From Liriodendron chinense (taxonomy: Eukaryota; Streptophyta; Magnoliopsida; Magnoliales; Magnoliaceae): a DNA stretch of 64,000 nucleotides. A model generated the notes under the pieces. It was not told the DNA's origin. It ran no database searches and worked only from the letters and a program-made list of their open reading frames with translations. How positions within the stretch are numbered: the first letter of the stretch is position 1; each line of letters opens with the position of its first letter. Positions 47,201 to 57,569 of the stretch are shown in pieces. A program made the translations under genes and the position numbers. The DNA is taken from NCBI GenBank assembly GCA_003013855.2, contig ML058469.1:5270001-5334000 (forward strand), written 5' to 3'.

Positions 47201-50200
47201 TTGAGTCTCACAGGCCTCCTAAATGTGAGCTCATCCACCTCCCCATCTAGTTGTATTTTATAAAACCAACTGCTTGAAACAAGCCTTTTTAAATTATAAA
47301 AATAAATTTAAAAAAATAACTGTAGAAACACATAAGGGCTCATTTGGTAAGCATGGAATAGGAGGAATTTGTGGGCCTTTTTTATTTTTAGTTTGGTAGC
47401 AAGGAATGAGAGGGATTTGGATATCACAGGAACCAAAATCCCACAAAAGAGCATTTTTTGAAATCCCACCTCAAAGCTTATTTGCAAAATCCACTCGATT
47501 CCGCAGGATTTAAAAATCTACACGATTCCACAATATTTAAAATCCATACTAGTAAACAAGCCCTAAAAGTATAACATATGAGGAATTATACTATACAATA
47601 TTATGTATTGTAGTAAGATGGTGGGGATTGTTACGTGCTACAGGGCCAAAGCAGCCACCATGGAAAAAATGGCATGTTACCAATGTTGTCAAAATCGTTA
47701 TCGTATCGCAAATCATAATAGGGGTTGAATCGTATCGAATCACAAATTGTATCGTAAATCGTAAGCTTGTTTATAATTTTCTTAAAAAATGAAAAATATA
47801 AATAACTTCGAAAAAAAAAAGTAAAACTTATCAATCATCCTTTTGCCATCAATATGCCCCTAAGTAATACCTTGTCATGGTAGTGTTAAAGGATTCTTAT
47901 CTTTCCTTTATTTTATTTTTTTGTCTTTACCAAAAAAAAAATCCCCTTAAAAACGTACAAGGATCCTTTAATAATTTATGTTCTTATTACCTTTCTTGAA
48001 TGCAAAATCACGTTGGAGAAATAGCGTTTGATTCTGTAGACCGACAAAAAGAGATATTTTGATTTCTAACCATCATTCCACAATACATATATGTCAACAT
48101 GATTGTAACCATCCATCAACTCATTCCAAATAAGTCATATATCAATTCGGTGTTCGGACTAGTTAAGAAGTAGGAAATTAGGGGGGGAAAAAGATCCATG
48201 ATTTAACATTGAAGAGAATGTATATCATTCGATATCTTATAAAGACCAACATAAAATAACTTACCTTTTCTAAACAATTCTTAAAGCCCCCACCAATTTA
48301 AAAAACATAAAATGAAAGCCAAGTGAAGCTTAAAATGGAATAGAACAAGTATAGTTTGAATCGTAAATCGGGATTTGAATCCTAAATCATAGGATTCATA
48401 TAAAAATGGATTAAAGGTGGGATTCAAATCATTTTGCTTGAGATTCAACGCAAATTGTATATCATAAATTGCAGATTGTAGAATTTTGACAACACTACCT
48501 ATGACAGCCATTATGGAGCCGGACACGTTTTTTCAAAAATTAGAAAGGAAAAAAAAAAAAAAAAAAAAAAAAAGGTCACAGTGGCCTTTACGGCAAGTAT
48601 CCTAACGGTAAAGGCAGTGGTCATTATGGCCACCATTGCCGTTATTGAATACTTCAGTAGTAAGGGCTAGTTTGGCAGCATGGATTTTAAATCCTTTATA
48701 ATCGCATAGATTTTGAACCATGTGGATCGAGTGGATTTTACATATCAGCTTTAAGGTGGATTTCAAAAAGGGTCTTTTGGGGGATTTTGATTCCTCTAAA
48801 ATCCATGTACCTTCCATTCCCTGCTACCAAATGACCAAAAAAGACAAATCCCATTCTATGCTGCCAAAAAAGCCTAAATATCATACCAGCACATGAATCT
48901 AACTACATGTGGTACAGATTTAGACGTGCATACCGTCCAATTTGTAGATGCACCACTATTAGTGGGGCATGTTACCCGAAAATTGTAATAATCAAACAAT
49001 CTTAGTTGTCCCAAGAAATGTAGACTGTTGGTGGATCCTTTGTAACCACTCATCTATATGGCACTGCTGGGCAATTATGATTGCACCTAATTATGTAACT
49101 GTTAGGTAGTACAATTATATCTATAATGATCAATATGTACCTAATAATGTATTAATAATGTATTGAATCGTGTAGGGTACCAATGCTGCACTGAAAGTGC
49201 AGCAACAAAAGAACCTGAAACTGTTTTAAGCTTGATGTAGATGCAATGCATTGCCCTTTTAATGACTATAATAAAACATGTGCAGGTGGAAGACACAAAT
49301 GAACAAATAGTGCATTCCTTTTGCTTAGTTACAGAAGCACGAAGGGAAGGAGAAGCGGGTTTGGGTGCGGAAGCAGGGAAGGGAAGCATATATTTCAAAA
49401 TGTTAGCCCGCATAAACACCTAGGAAAGTAATGGGAGCGAGAGTGTGAGTCTGAACAGCAAGCGGCACCTCAGGTTGAAGGTTCTTGAAACTAATCTTTT
49501 GGAATCCTAGTGGAGGAACAAAACAAAAAAACAAAAAAAAAAAAAAGAAAAAAAAGCCACTGAGATTCCATTTAAATTTATAATAACTATCAAGACCCTT
49601 ATTCGTACACTGTTGGAAACCTAGTGAACGGATGTATCTTATGCCTTCAGGTTGTAGAATCCTGAATCAGTGGATAATTTATTCATGCATTGTTCCTTCG
49701 TGTTTGAGATTTGGTGGAGCTTCTTGAAGCTTTATGGAGTGGCTTGGGTCATGCTATGCTCAATTGGGGAGTTGTTTCAAGTGTGGCATGATGACATGAA
49801 GTGTAAAAGGAGGTCCTCCTTATGATGGCTCTCTCTTCTTGCTTCTTTGTGGACAATATGGCTTCAAAGTGTGGATTTTTTCATGATACATTAGATTGCT
49901 GGGTGAGGCCTTTTTCAAGGCTAGAAGGCTAGTTATTGATTGGGATAGATTTCCCAAGCTCTTTGCTGATAAGCCTTTAGATTTATTTGGGGTTGTTGGT
50001 AGGCCTCTTTGCCTTTGTATTATTATCATGATTCCTTATTGGCTTCTCTCCAATAAACTTTTGGTTACCCTCCAACAATCAAGAAGGAAAAAAAAAATTA
50101 ATTAAAAATAAAAACTACGAAGATCCTTTGGTCCCCAAAGGATGCCAGAGATAAATAACAGCCCAAGTAGATAATATCCTAAATAAGCAATAAATGGCCA

Positions 50201-52870
50201 TTTGAATAAAACTATGGTACCATTGAACAACATATAAAATAACTCAACCAATTGATCATTATATTGAAAAAGAAAACCATTGCATGGCGATGGTGTGTAA
50301 TCTAACCATGTAAATGATCCTCCAAAGATCCCAATGGCATAAACTCATAGACAAGGAGGCGCTGGTCCCCATCAGCACAATAACCAATCAAATTGACAAG
50401 GTTTGGATGGTGTAAGAGGCTGAGCATAAGAACCTCCACCAAGAATTCTCTGTTTCCTTGGAGGCCATTCCTGTCGAGTTGTTTTACAGCTACGACCTGC
50501 CAAAAATAAGATTTCCCTTCACTCAAACCAGATGCTAGTACCAAAACAAGGCATGCTTCAAAACACATCACATTTCATTAGTTTAAGGCTGAAAGACAAA
50601 TTCACACCATTCTATTGAAAGCAAGCAATTATATGCATGGGTTTTTGCATTCCACAAGAGGTGTTGAACATTAAGGCTGTGCTTGGATGCTCAATTGAAT
50701 TGAAATGCAATAACTCAATGCAATAAAAGGTAGTGACAAAAAATATCAGAGTCATTAAAGATTACAAGGGTGCCATTGTGCTGTCATTTTGTTGTCAATG
50801 TGGAGCAGTTGTATAATGAGTATGCATCAATTCTTGCTCTTTGTGAGGGGTTAATAATCTCAGCTGTCTCATACTCTGTGCCTTATGGATTGAGGCTAAC
50901 CCCAGCAATATTCTCATTTGTATATCTTCTTCGAGTTGGGGTCTTGGAAGTTCGCTTCTTTCCTTTCATAGATTACAAAAGTTAGCTCATCAGTTCAATG
51001 TATATGTATCCATAGTATTGAAGGAGGAGAATGAGATGGCTGGCACCGTTGCAAAAGAGGGAGTGGTGTGAGGGTCACTCGTTGCCGGTTCATCCTTTCC
51101 ACCGTCCTATATGTTTGTTTTCTTCATAGTTTCTCTAACATAATTCAGTTATCTTCCAGATTGAAGAAAAAGGAAATGATGTTAGCTTCACTCCACTCAC
51201 AGTGAAGGATAAACCCCCAAATCAAAATTAGGATCATTTTAGTCCCAACTGGAGAAAAAAAAAATTGAAATTACAGTTAGGTTTGCAGTCATCATCACAG
51301 ATTAAAATGGCACCACCCCCACTCTGACCATCTTCCATATCGAATTGGGTTATCACAATACAGTTCAATTGAGCATTGTAATGCACACGAACACTGAATC
51401 TTCAGATTAAGCCGATTTGACACATCTAAGACTATTTTCAAGTACTTGGGAAAACAAAGGAGTTCATGAAATTCTGATGCAACAAATGTGCAAACAAATC
51501 CCAACTAACCTGTCCGGTGCTCTCCAACCGACCTTTATACACACGTCCAAACCCGCCTTCACCCAGAAGGCTCTCTTGCCTAAAGTTCTTGGTAGCAGCA
51601 GCAAGCTCCCGAAATGTAAAAGTCTGTGCAGCTATATGTGCCGTTGGCCCGTCTTTGGGAACTGAACCTTCCTTTTTAGAATCAGAACCGATACGAGACT
51701 TCGATTTATCTGCACAACCAAGAAAATGATCAGAAACTCAAAATAAATAAATAAGACAGTCAAGAACAACATTTCAGTATTCAAAAATCCTCGGCAGTGC
51801 AAACCAACTTTCTAAATACCAAAAATAAATAAAAATATATATAGTGTATTACTGCCGCGATGGTTACTGATAAAAGATGCGGCAGAAAGGGTCATACTTC
51901 CCTAGAGAATTTAACAATAATCCAACCGAAAACATAGTCGCAACACGAAATGTGCATTTTCAACAACATTCTTTGAAATCATGCTATGAAGGCCTGTGCT
52001 TGATACCGTTTTCTTTCTGATCCCAACAAAACGAAAAATACACAAATACAATAAAACTGACACGAACAACTAAAAAATGGAAAAACAAAAACAGTTCTAC
52101 AAGAAACAAAACACACCAAAAAATTGAAAAAAAAAAAAAAACAAAAATAGAGAAAAAATTAAAAAAAAAAAAACAAAAAAGAATAGAAAACTTGCAGTAA
52201 ACCCACCAACTACAACAGTAAGATTTAAGGTAGAAGAAGAAAGAAAGAAAGAACCAAAAAACAAAAAAGAATAGAAAACTTGCAGTAAACCCACCAACTA
52301 CAACAGTAAGATTTAAGGTAGAAGAAGAAAGAAAGAAAGAACAAAAAAACAAAAAAGAATAGAAAACTTGCAGTAAACCCACCAACTACAACACTAAGAT
52401 TTAAGGTAGAAGAAGAAAGAAAGAAAGAACAAAAAAACAAAAAAGAATAGAACACTTGCAGTAAACCCACCAACTACAACAGTAAGATTTAAGGTAGAAG
52501 AAGACAGAGAGAAAGAAAACCCAATTCAACAAAACACCACCATATGATGAAAAACCCACAGATCATATGCAAATAATTATAATAATAACAACAACAACAA
52601 TGATGATGATGATGATATAAACCATTTACCGGTTATTCAAAAATACCCAAAAAAAAAAAAAAATTCCATAAAATCGAATTTAAAAAAAAAAAACCCAAAT
52701 TCCAAAAAACATAAAATAAAATAAAATAAAATAATATTACCTGAGCTGACTCTGCTGACAGTAGCAGCGACAGCAGCAGTAGAACCCTCCTTCTCAAATT
52801 CCTTCTTCACACCATTTCTTCCTTCTTTCGCCTCATTCGACGATCCAAAGCACGGGAAACAACCCCCCAT
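32543..52870 (-). CDS. PBS1: PBS1-like receptor-like cytoplasmic kinase (RLCK VII), 5 exons, 515 aa
   Basis: A Ser/Thr protein kinase of the RLCK VII family that acts at the plasma membrane in immune signalling. Exons: 52870-52741, 51709-51510, 50496-50307, 34866-34475 and 33178-32543. All junctions are GT-AG and phases agree (lengths 130, 200, 190, 392, 636). Start chosen at MGGCFPCFGSS, where Gly2 with Cys4/Cys7 gives an N-myristoylation/palmitoylation site; a Met two codons upstream would destroy it. Kinase motifs: glycine loop GEGGFGRVYKG (93-103), Lys115 in VVAVK, YRDFKSSN (211-218), DFG (231-233), activation loop GDKTHVSTR (241-249), APE (258-260). The C-terminal RERAVAEAKVWGE matches the distinctive PBS1 tail. 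AtPBS1 is 456 aa; the excess here is in the region after the kinase domain. Paralogy within the PBL family is not excluded. Confidence 0.92.
33673..33700. repeat. (CA)n microsatellite
   Basis: An uninterrupted ACACAC run directly left of the MITE in intron 4. Confidence 0.95.
33707..34153. mobile_element. palindromic MITE in PBS1-like intron 4, copy 10
   Basis: The ends CTGTGGGCCCCACCGTGAT and ATCACGGTGGGGCCCACAG are inverted repeats. GCAGACATCCACC and GTGGATGTCCGAC continue the arms inward. Confidence 0.8.
34184..34270. repeat. (AT)n microsatellite, about 86 bp
   Basis: An uninterrupted TATATA run in intron 4; translated frames give only YIYI/IYIY. Confidence 0.97.
34475..34866 (-). CDS. 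PBS1: PBS1-like exon 4 (catalytic and activation segments)
   Basis: Acceptor TTGTTAG|AT at 34866 completes an Asp codon split with exon 3. Donor GCTTGG|GTATAT at 34475. It encodes residues 174-304: the YRD, DFG and APE motifs and the AIDNTRVAGEHNLVAW loop. Confidence 0.93.
35791..36105. mobile_element. Tourist-like MITE
   Basis: The ends GGGCTTGTTTGTTTTTCCAA and TTGGAAAAACAAACGGACCC are inverted repeats around 315 bp. The flanking trinucleotides (CAA and TAG) do not match. Confidence 0.68.
36212..39070 (+). pseudogene. Copia-type retrotransposon remnant
   Basis: TGGTATCAGAGC (36212-36223) is a primer-binding site complementary to initiator-Met tRNA. Downstream, broken across frames, are YGEDYPETFAPVDKMNLVRI and QLDVKNAFLNGDLIEEIYM, then YGLKQAP. 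The catalytic YVDDIIITS follows (Tyr codon at 38177), then the RNase H block ADWAGSPNNRRS and a TAAGGGGGA purine tract at 39061. Stops and deletions are frequent. I could not identify matching LTRs. Orientation is opposite to the kinase gene. Confidence 0.82.
40335..40908. repeat. GTAGC/GCTAC-rich subterminal zone
   Basis: Words such as GTAGCGTA, TACGTAGC and GTAAGCTAC recur on both strands. The sequence resumes at 44991 with CATAGCGTAGC, confirming that the chromovirus split a continuous tract. Confidence 0.65.
40909..41757 (-). repeat. chromovirus 3' LTR (849 bp)
   Basis: TG...CA ends, (GA)n tract at about 41263-41293, and a purine-rich tract of the internal region adjoining at 41758-41775 on the minus strand. 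Confidence 0.92.
41735..42152 (-). pseudogene. chromovirus post-integrase region and chromodomain
   Basis: GSNVYRIDLLLEMGINPTFN and VEDLV match the segment after the integrase core. A frame change leads to a chromodomain (about 41962-41795) reading EVIMDEEIVSTRDGGFQRY and LVKWKNKPPSESTWL, with the aromatic and KW residues used to read histone tails. Confidence 0.85.
42745..43503 (-). pseudogene. chromovirus polyprotein fragment upstream of RT
   Basis: It starts MKECLKEKYLPISYHQ, typical of the end of a gag capsid region. An acidic spacer rich in EEMEEIEAS-type sequence follows. It then reaches PKWDIEHVIDLVPGS and PYQVNPTENIEMQ, the approach to the RT domain, where the element breaks off. Confidence 0.72.
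44164..44990 (-). repeat. chromovirus 5' LTR (827 bp)
   Basis: Near-identical to 40909-41757, with a shorter (GA)n tract (about 44527-44550) and small deletions. The primer-binding site is 3 bp away. Confidence 0.92.
47336..47563. mobile_element. Tourist-like (PIF/Harbinger) MITE with TAA duplication
   Basis: It starts GGGCTCATTTGGTA and ends TAGTAAACAAGCCC. TAA flanks at 47333-47335 and 47564-47566. Confidence 0.75.
47683..48497. mobile_element. inverted-repeat element, hAT-like ends
   Basis: TGTTGTCAAAATC at 47684 and GAATTTTGACAACA at the right end are inverted. The interior has repeated AATCGTAAATCG/ATCATAGGATTC words. No convincing target duplication was found. Confidence 0.55.
48541..48572. 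repeat. poly-A tract
   Basis: A run of A bases of about 24 after AAAGGAAAAA. Confidence 0.9.
48664..48874. mobile_element. Tourist-like MITE with TAA duplication, second copy
   Basis: It starts GGGCTAGTTTGGCAGCATGG and ends CTATGCTGCCAAAAAAGCC. TAA flanks at 48661-48663 and 48875-48877. Confidence 0.8.
49690..50030 (+). pseudogene. LINE remnant, tail of reverse-transcriptase ORF
   Basis: The plus strand reads LLKLYGVAWVMLCSIGELFQ, VWHDDMKCKRRSSL and SLLASLWTIWLQ. This resembles the C-terminal region of plant L1-type reverse transcriptases. Several stops follow, then an A-rich tail near 50088. It is a 3'-end fragment lying about 280 bp from kinase exon 3. Confidence 0.62.
50307..50496 (-). 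CDS. PBS1: PBS1-like exon 3 (N-lobe)
   Basis: Acceptor TTGGCAG|GTCGTA at 50496, donor TTACATG|GTTAGA at 50307. It encodes residues 111-173: VVAVKQLDRNGLQGN, FLVEVLMLSLLHHPNLV and LLVYEFMPLGSLEDHLH. Confidence 0.93.
50497..51509 (-). other. PBS1-like intron 2 (1.0 kb)
   Basis: Donor GTTAGT, acceptor GGCAG. No bounded repeat or additional exon is seen. Confidence 0.85.
51510..51709 (-). CDS. PBS1: PBS1-like exon 2 (linker and glycine-rich loop)
   Basis: Acceptor TGTGCAG|ATAAATCG at 51709, donor GGACAG|GTTAGT at 51510. It encodes residues 44-110, ending FTFRELAAATKNF and GEGGFGRVYKGRLESTGQ. Confidence 0.92.
51710..52740 (-). other. PBS1-like intron 1 (1.0 kb)
   Basis: Donor GTAATA, acceptor TGTGCAG. 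It contains the 88-bp tandem array and several A-rich tracts. Confidence 0.85.
52175..52515. repeat. 88-bp tandem repeat, four copies, in PBS1-like intron 1
   Basis: The anchor GAATAGAA begins at 52181, 52269, 52357 and 52445, exactly 88 bp apart. Each unit includes CTTGCAGTAAACCCACCAAC and GGTAGAAGAAGAAAG. Antisense open frames across it are artefacts. Confidence 0.95.
52741..52870 (-). CDS. PBS1: PBS1-like exon 1 (N-terminal membrane anchor)
   Basis: Start ATG at 52870-52868, donor GCTCAG|GTAATA at 52741. It encodes MGGCFPCFGSS and a charged, Ala/Ser-rich stretch. Confidence 0.88.
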
Positions 52871-53120
52871 TTCCAATCAAACAACCCCCAAAAAAAAAAA
52901 AATAGAAATTAAAATAGAAATTAAAAAATGAAAGATGTTCGAACTTCAACGCCCACTCTCCTTCCCTTGAAAACCCATCTCAGAATTCGAGTCCTGAAAA
53001 GAGTTTCCTCGCGTCGATCCCAACATAAGCCTGTTCGACCTTTAACGCTTATCTCAGCTAACCAAAAGGAGGAAAGAGAAGAAAAATTCGGACAAGGTAA
53101 AGAAGAAGAAGAGGGAAGCA
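52871..53120 (-). promoter_or_regulatory. probable 5' leader of the PBS1-like gene
   Basis: Read on the minus strand, this has a CT-rich stretch (CTTCTTCTTCTTTACC) typical of plant leaders, then a short upstream ORF, then a T-rich tract before the start codon. No clear TATA box was identified. Confidence 0.45.
52946..53026 (-). other. possible upstream ORF, 26 codons, in the kinase leader
   Basis: ATG at 53026-53024 runs MLGSTRGNSFQDSNSEM... to TGA at 52948-52946, ending 75 bp before the kinase start. It matters only if transcription begins upstream of it. Confidence 0.35.
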
Positions 53121-54143
53121 ATTGGGTTAAAAAATGATGTAATATACTGGAAATGTAATTCACACGTGTAGCTGAGGCACGCGTGTGTTGTATGTGATCC
53201 GCTCATCAGAAGATCCCCGCTGCTTAGGTGCTTCTGCCTCCAGAATCAGCCTGCTGGGGCGTACGTGTAGAAAATAAATGAACGGCTAATAGAAGCTCTT
53301 CTAATTCATATAGACGTGTGGCCCATTTGATGATCGGATGGACTAATTTTTAAATGTGGCTTCTCTCAGTGAATAAATGAATGCATATGAAATTCAAATA
53401 TTCTATTTTGTTAGCGTAAATGGGAGGATTGGAATGCATTTAATTGATAGGAATATAAGGTGATATTCTTAAATTAACTTTAATATTTTAATTTAATGTA
53501 TATACGTGATATTTAATAGAATGATTGTATAAGCTCTGTTTTCTTTTCTTTTTCTTTTTTTTTTTCTTTTTTTTTAAGTTAGTCATGCAACACAGCCACT
53601 CGATTAGCTAGGTAACACACCCACTTAGTTAGTCACACTGTTGAAACTGCGGAGGTATCTTCCAACTGAGCTAATAGGCCAGACACATTATACATAAGCT
53701 CATTGAAATATATATTTTAACAAAAATTAAAGAAATTTCAAGCTTTAGATAAGCCACAAATGTAAGGATCACATACAAGCAACTTACCGGCTTTGTGAAC
53801 CATCCATTTATATAGTCATCCTTTGGATGGTTTGGATCATTCTTTTTATATGATTTTAATAATATAGTCAATCATTAGATAATTTCAAAGTATTATTAAC
53901 ATGACACATGTGCGATGAACATGTGCACAATATTATCTTTGTTTACTGAGCAACCCTTCAAGAGACCTCAAAAAAGCATTCAACACTCTTACTTTTATTT
54001 TATTGCATTTATTGTCATAAAAAAAACACATCAAATACCATTCACTCTCAATTCTATTTCTACCTATTTACCTTTCTTGTCTTCCATCCAAACGCCCCTA
54101 AATGAAGGTATATAATTAAGGAAGTGGATTGTGTAATAACCCA
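53121..54143. other. intergenic upstream of the PBS1-like gene
   Basis: AT-rich, with a T-rich tract at 53540-53575; no supported gene. Confidence 0.4.
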
Positions 54144-54532
54144 ACTTGGACAGAAAGTGGGCCTGCACTGATTTATTGATTCTATCCATACTGTTCATCC
54201 ATTTTTTCAGGTTATTGTTAGGGAGTGAGACTAAAAATGAGGCAGAGTTCAGGCTCATGTGTACCACACCCCACTAAGCAAGGCTCATGTGTACCACACC
54301 TTACTAAGCAGTGGTGAAGAGAAAAAACAAATTTCCGCTTGAGCCAAGACTTCTATAGCCTTTAACAAGTTTTTAATGGTGACCATCGAATTCCAACTGT
54401 GTAGTCCATTTGAGTTATGGATTTGCTTCATTTTTTAGGCTTGTACTCCAAATAACTTGAAAAAAAATAAATGACCGGCTTGAATAAAACCCATACATCA
54501 TGGTGGCCCACCTGAACCCATTTTGTCCAAGC
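54144..54532. mobile_element. palindromic MITE, copy 11
   Basis: The left end CTTGGACAGAAAGTGGGCC is answered by the right end GGCCCACC...TTTTGTCCAAG. Internal arms include CTATCCATACTGTTCATCC and AACCCATACATCATGG. Confidence 0.65.
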
Positions 54533-55964
54533 GAGGTGTTCTCAAATCCTGACCGGTTGACCTCCAATCTACAGTCCACCGAGCACAAAACTTCCAGTCT
54601 ATTGAATTCATGCGACATCCAAGCCTTTCAATAGGTTGATAGGAGCATGAGGACTACTGGGTGTAAATATCATCCGACCTGCTCATCTTGTGGGTTACAA
54701 CATAGAAAACATATTCTACCCATTGATAAATACCAAAAATACATTTGTGGTCCACTATGTAACTGAATGCAATACAAGGTAATTCTTATGAGGGGCCAAC
54801 ATATTGGACGGTTGGATGTTCCATTCACATGGAAATTTGGAAGTTATCCACTTGATGGAACATAACTTATAGTCCAACCCGATGGACTTGACACCTTGAG
54901 GAGGGGTAATGATGGGGTTACTGTTTGGTAATTGAGTGAAAGAGACGATTGCGTACAGCGGCTGCATGTAAACTTCTCATACATCCATATCTTTTCTGCA
55001 AATATTTCACATCTGTAGTAGAATATGCGGGAATAATGAAAAAGGTGATCCACAACAGGACTATCATTTGGTATTAAAAACAGGCCGATCCACTAATCCA
55101 TGTGGCAATAAATTCAAAATGAATGGAGAACCAATGGTATTTCTAAGTGTAATCTTATGGCCCAACAAATAATATTATCAGAATACTTTCGATAAAATAT
55201 TATTAAAATCTTGTATAACATATTTTGAAGGGATCAGATTTCTATAATTTCGTTAGGTTAACTGGAAAAAAAGGATGTATGTGAAAGTTAACATACAGCT
55301 GTCTTTCTTTTTTTTTCGTCGTTTCCATGGAATGCACTGTACCAGTAAAGAAGGAGAAAGAAAGAAGAGATATAGTACGGTGTGCCGGCAAACCGTAATA
55401 CAGTAGAGCCATCTGTTTACAGTACACTTCCTAGGGTGATGTGCTGATTATATCCGTCCATATACGGGTCCTTAGCATGGATAGTTTATATCTCAAAGAT
55501 CAACGGCTGTAGAAGAATTCTATCCATCTGGTATTTGACCATCAAATTAACGGTGGAACACAAAAGGTAAAAGCGGTAAGAAGTAAAGGATGGGATTTGT
55601 CTCATGGATTTTATTTTTAAATTGTGAGCCGTACATCCTGATTCCAGCTGTACGGGTGGATGTCATCGATAGATTACCCTGCCATCTTCTGCAGAGAGAT
55701 TATCCAAACATATAGTTTTGGGTCTGGAATTGGAAAAACGACAATCATGGTCACCATGGCCAGCTGGGACTCTTTTTTAGCTTTTATAGAATGAAATGAT
55801 CGAAGGTGATACGCGCGTGGGAGATTGATGAGGGGAGATCTGGTCCTATCATCTAGTGGGGCCCACCTTGAACATGTAGTTGCCCAGAAATGGGGCTTGG
55901 TGTAGTTATTAGGTGCCTTACAAGGAATTGCGTTACAGTGGGCCACGTAGTGTCTCATGACCCG
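54533..55964. other. intergenic, nothing recognised
   Basis: No supported gene; a short GTGGGGCCCACCTTGAACATG at 55855 is a lone family-like arm. Confidence 0.4.
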
Positions 55965-56422
55965 TAGTGGAAATGATTGTGAGAAATCCACCCGTCCATT
56001 TTTTTTTTATTTTTTTTTCAGATCGTGATAGGACAGTAAATCTAAAAATGAGACAGATCCAAAACGTCAGTAGGCCGTATGACAGGAAAAAAGTAAGGAT
56101 TGTCCACAGTTTAAACATTCTCACGGGACTACAGAGTTTTGGATCATGCTAATGTTTTTTGTGTTTTCATTTTTAATTCCACTATGATGACCTTAATGAA
56201 CGGTATGGATAGCATACAAACATCAATTAGGAGAAGTTTCAACGGTAGGCATTTCCTTACCCACCATTTACTGTCGAGCCCACTTGAGTTTTGGATCTAC
56301 CTCATTTCTGGGGCATATCTTAACATGCTCGGGCAAAACAGATGGACGGGATGGATTTCTCACAAACATCATCGTGGGCCCCACCTAGCTTCCTTCGAAA
56401 GCCTGGCAGGCAATCCGCGTCC
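55965..56422. mobile_element. palindromic MITE, copy 12, related to the CML-promoter copy
   Basis: The left part GTGAGAAATCCACCCGTCC and the right part GGATGGATTTCTCACAAACA are inverted. The right terminus GGCAATCCGCGTCC equals that of the 14147-14652 element. The matching left terminus is missing. Confidence 0.65.
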
Positions 56423-57569
56423 CTTCCGCATAAAAGGACTATTTCAATCTTTTCACGTGTGGGTCCCATGCCAGTACATGCGCCGGGTGCTTTTCATCGG
56501 CGCTGGCGCACCGCTGGACACAATCCGCGTTCCGTACAAGCGTACGGAAAAAATTGGGTGGTTAGAGACACGACCGACTGTGAACACCCAACATGCAAGT
56601 GTGCCAATGGACCAGGGCATGAAGTTCACGGTCGGCCCCCACCTTTTAACTGGATGGGTCTGGCCCAAGTGCTAGGTTGGCACGTGTGCCTTAAGTCGCT
56701 TCTCCAATTTCCCATCCCTTCATGATGGCACATGGATATATAATCCAGGCCGTTGATCTGATTGTTCCATAGTGTACAGGGAATGCCCCAAAAAATCTTC
56801 GAGATTAAGAGATCCAAAACCACTGTGGAGTTTAAGGGCTTGGATCTTCCAATCCTCAGATGTAGCGATGCATTTGTTAAGGTGGGGCTGTCAACGGGCC
56901 GGGCCGGGCCTGGTAGGTCTCGGCTGATTTTTCAGGCCAGAGACCGGCCCATTGGGTTGGGACCGTATGATTCTCTTCGCACGCTTCATAAAGAGGTAGA
57001 AGTTGGTGAATCAACGTGTACAGGAATGGTGTTGGTACACCATCCGTAATCCGTAGATATGGGTCATGATATGATGATCTAGACCATTGATATGATTGGT
57101 CCATGAGGGTGGTGGCCTTAAAATCTTCTGATTTCAAGAATAGGCCATCTAAGCTTTGGCTATTTTCTGAACCATTGTTGTTTTTATCTGAACCATCAAC
57201 TGTAGGATACTGATTCAAGGGTTAGGATCATCCAATCTAAATGATATTTGTAGTGACCTCCACTTACAAAGATCATCTGCAGTCATTATAAGCCGTCCGA
57301 AGCTCACGATTCTTCCCTTTTTTAACATGGAAATAGTGGTGATCTTCTGTCCATTGGTGGGACACCAGTTGGATGGCTAGGATTGTCTTATAAGTGTTTT
57401 TTATTTTCTTTTAAATCAATTGGGGAAGTGAGAAGGCCACTGCAATTTCCATGTAAAATCCACTCCGCACCACCAGCTTATATTAAAAGCCTAAAAAGGG
57501 ACCAGATCCGATGCCCAAGGGGAGTCAAGCAGCCCGGTCCCCCACCAGAACGGTGCGACCCTGATGAGT
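56423..57569. other. intergenic with a hAT-like end
   Basis: GGGGCTGTCAACGGGCCGGG at 56884 resembles the left end of hAT-type MITEs; no partner located. No supported gene. Confidence 0.35.

Larger units (their letters stand above)
34867..50306 (-). other. PBS1-like intron 3, 15.4 kb, filled with transposons
   Basis: Bounded by donor GTTAGA (50306) and acceptor TTGTTAG (34867). It holds a MITE (35791-36105), a decayed Copia element (36212-39070), an hAT-like element with a nested chromovirus (40335-45016), Tourist MITEs (47336-47563 and 48664-48874), a 47683-48497 inverted-repeat element and a LINE tail (49690-50030). Remaining stretches are AT-rich without supported features. Confidence 0.85.

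Noticed and set aside
51984..52473. Minus-strand frames with MVGLLQVFYSFLFF repeats that look like a repeated membrane protein
   Set aside because: They are the antisense of the 88-bp intronic tandem repeat and A-rich tracts; no family resemblance.
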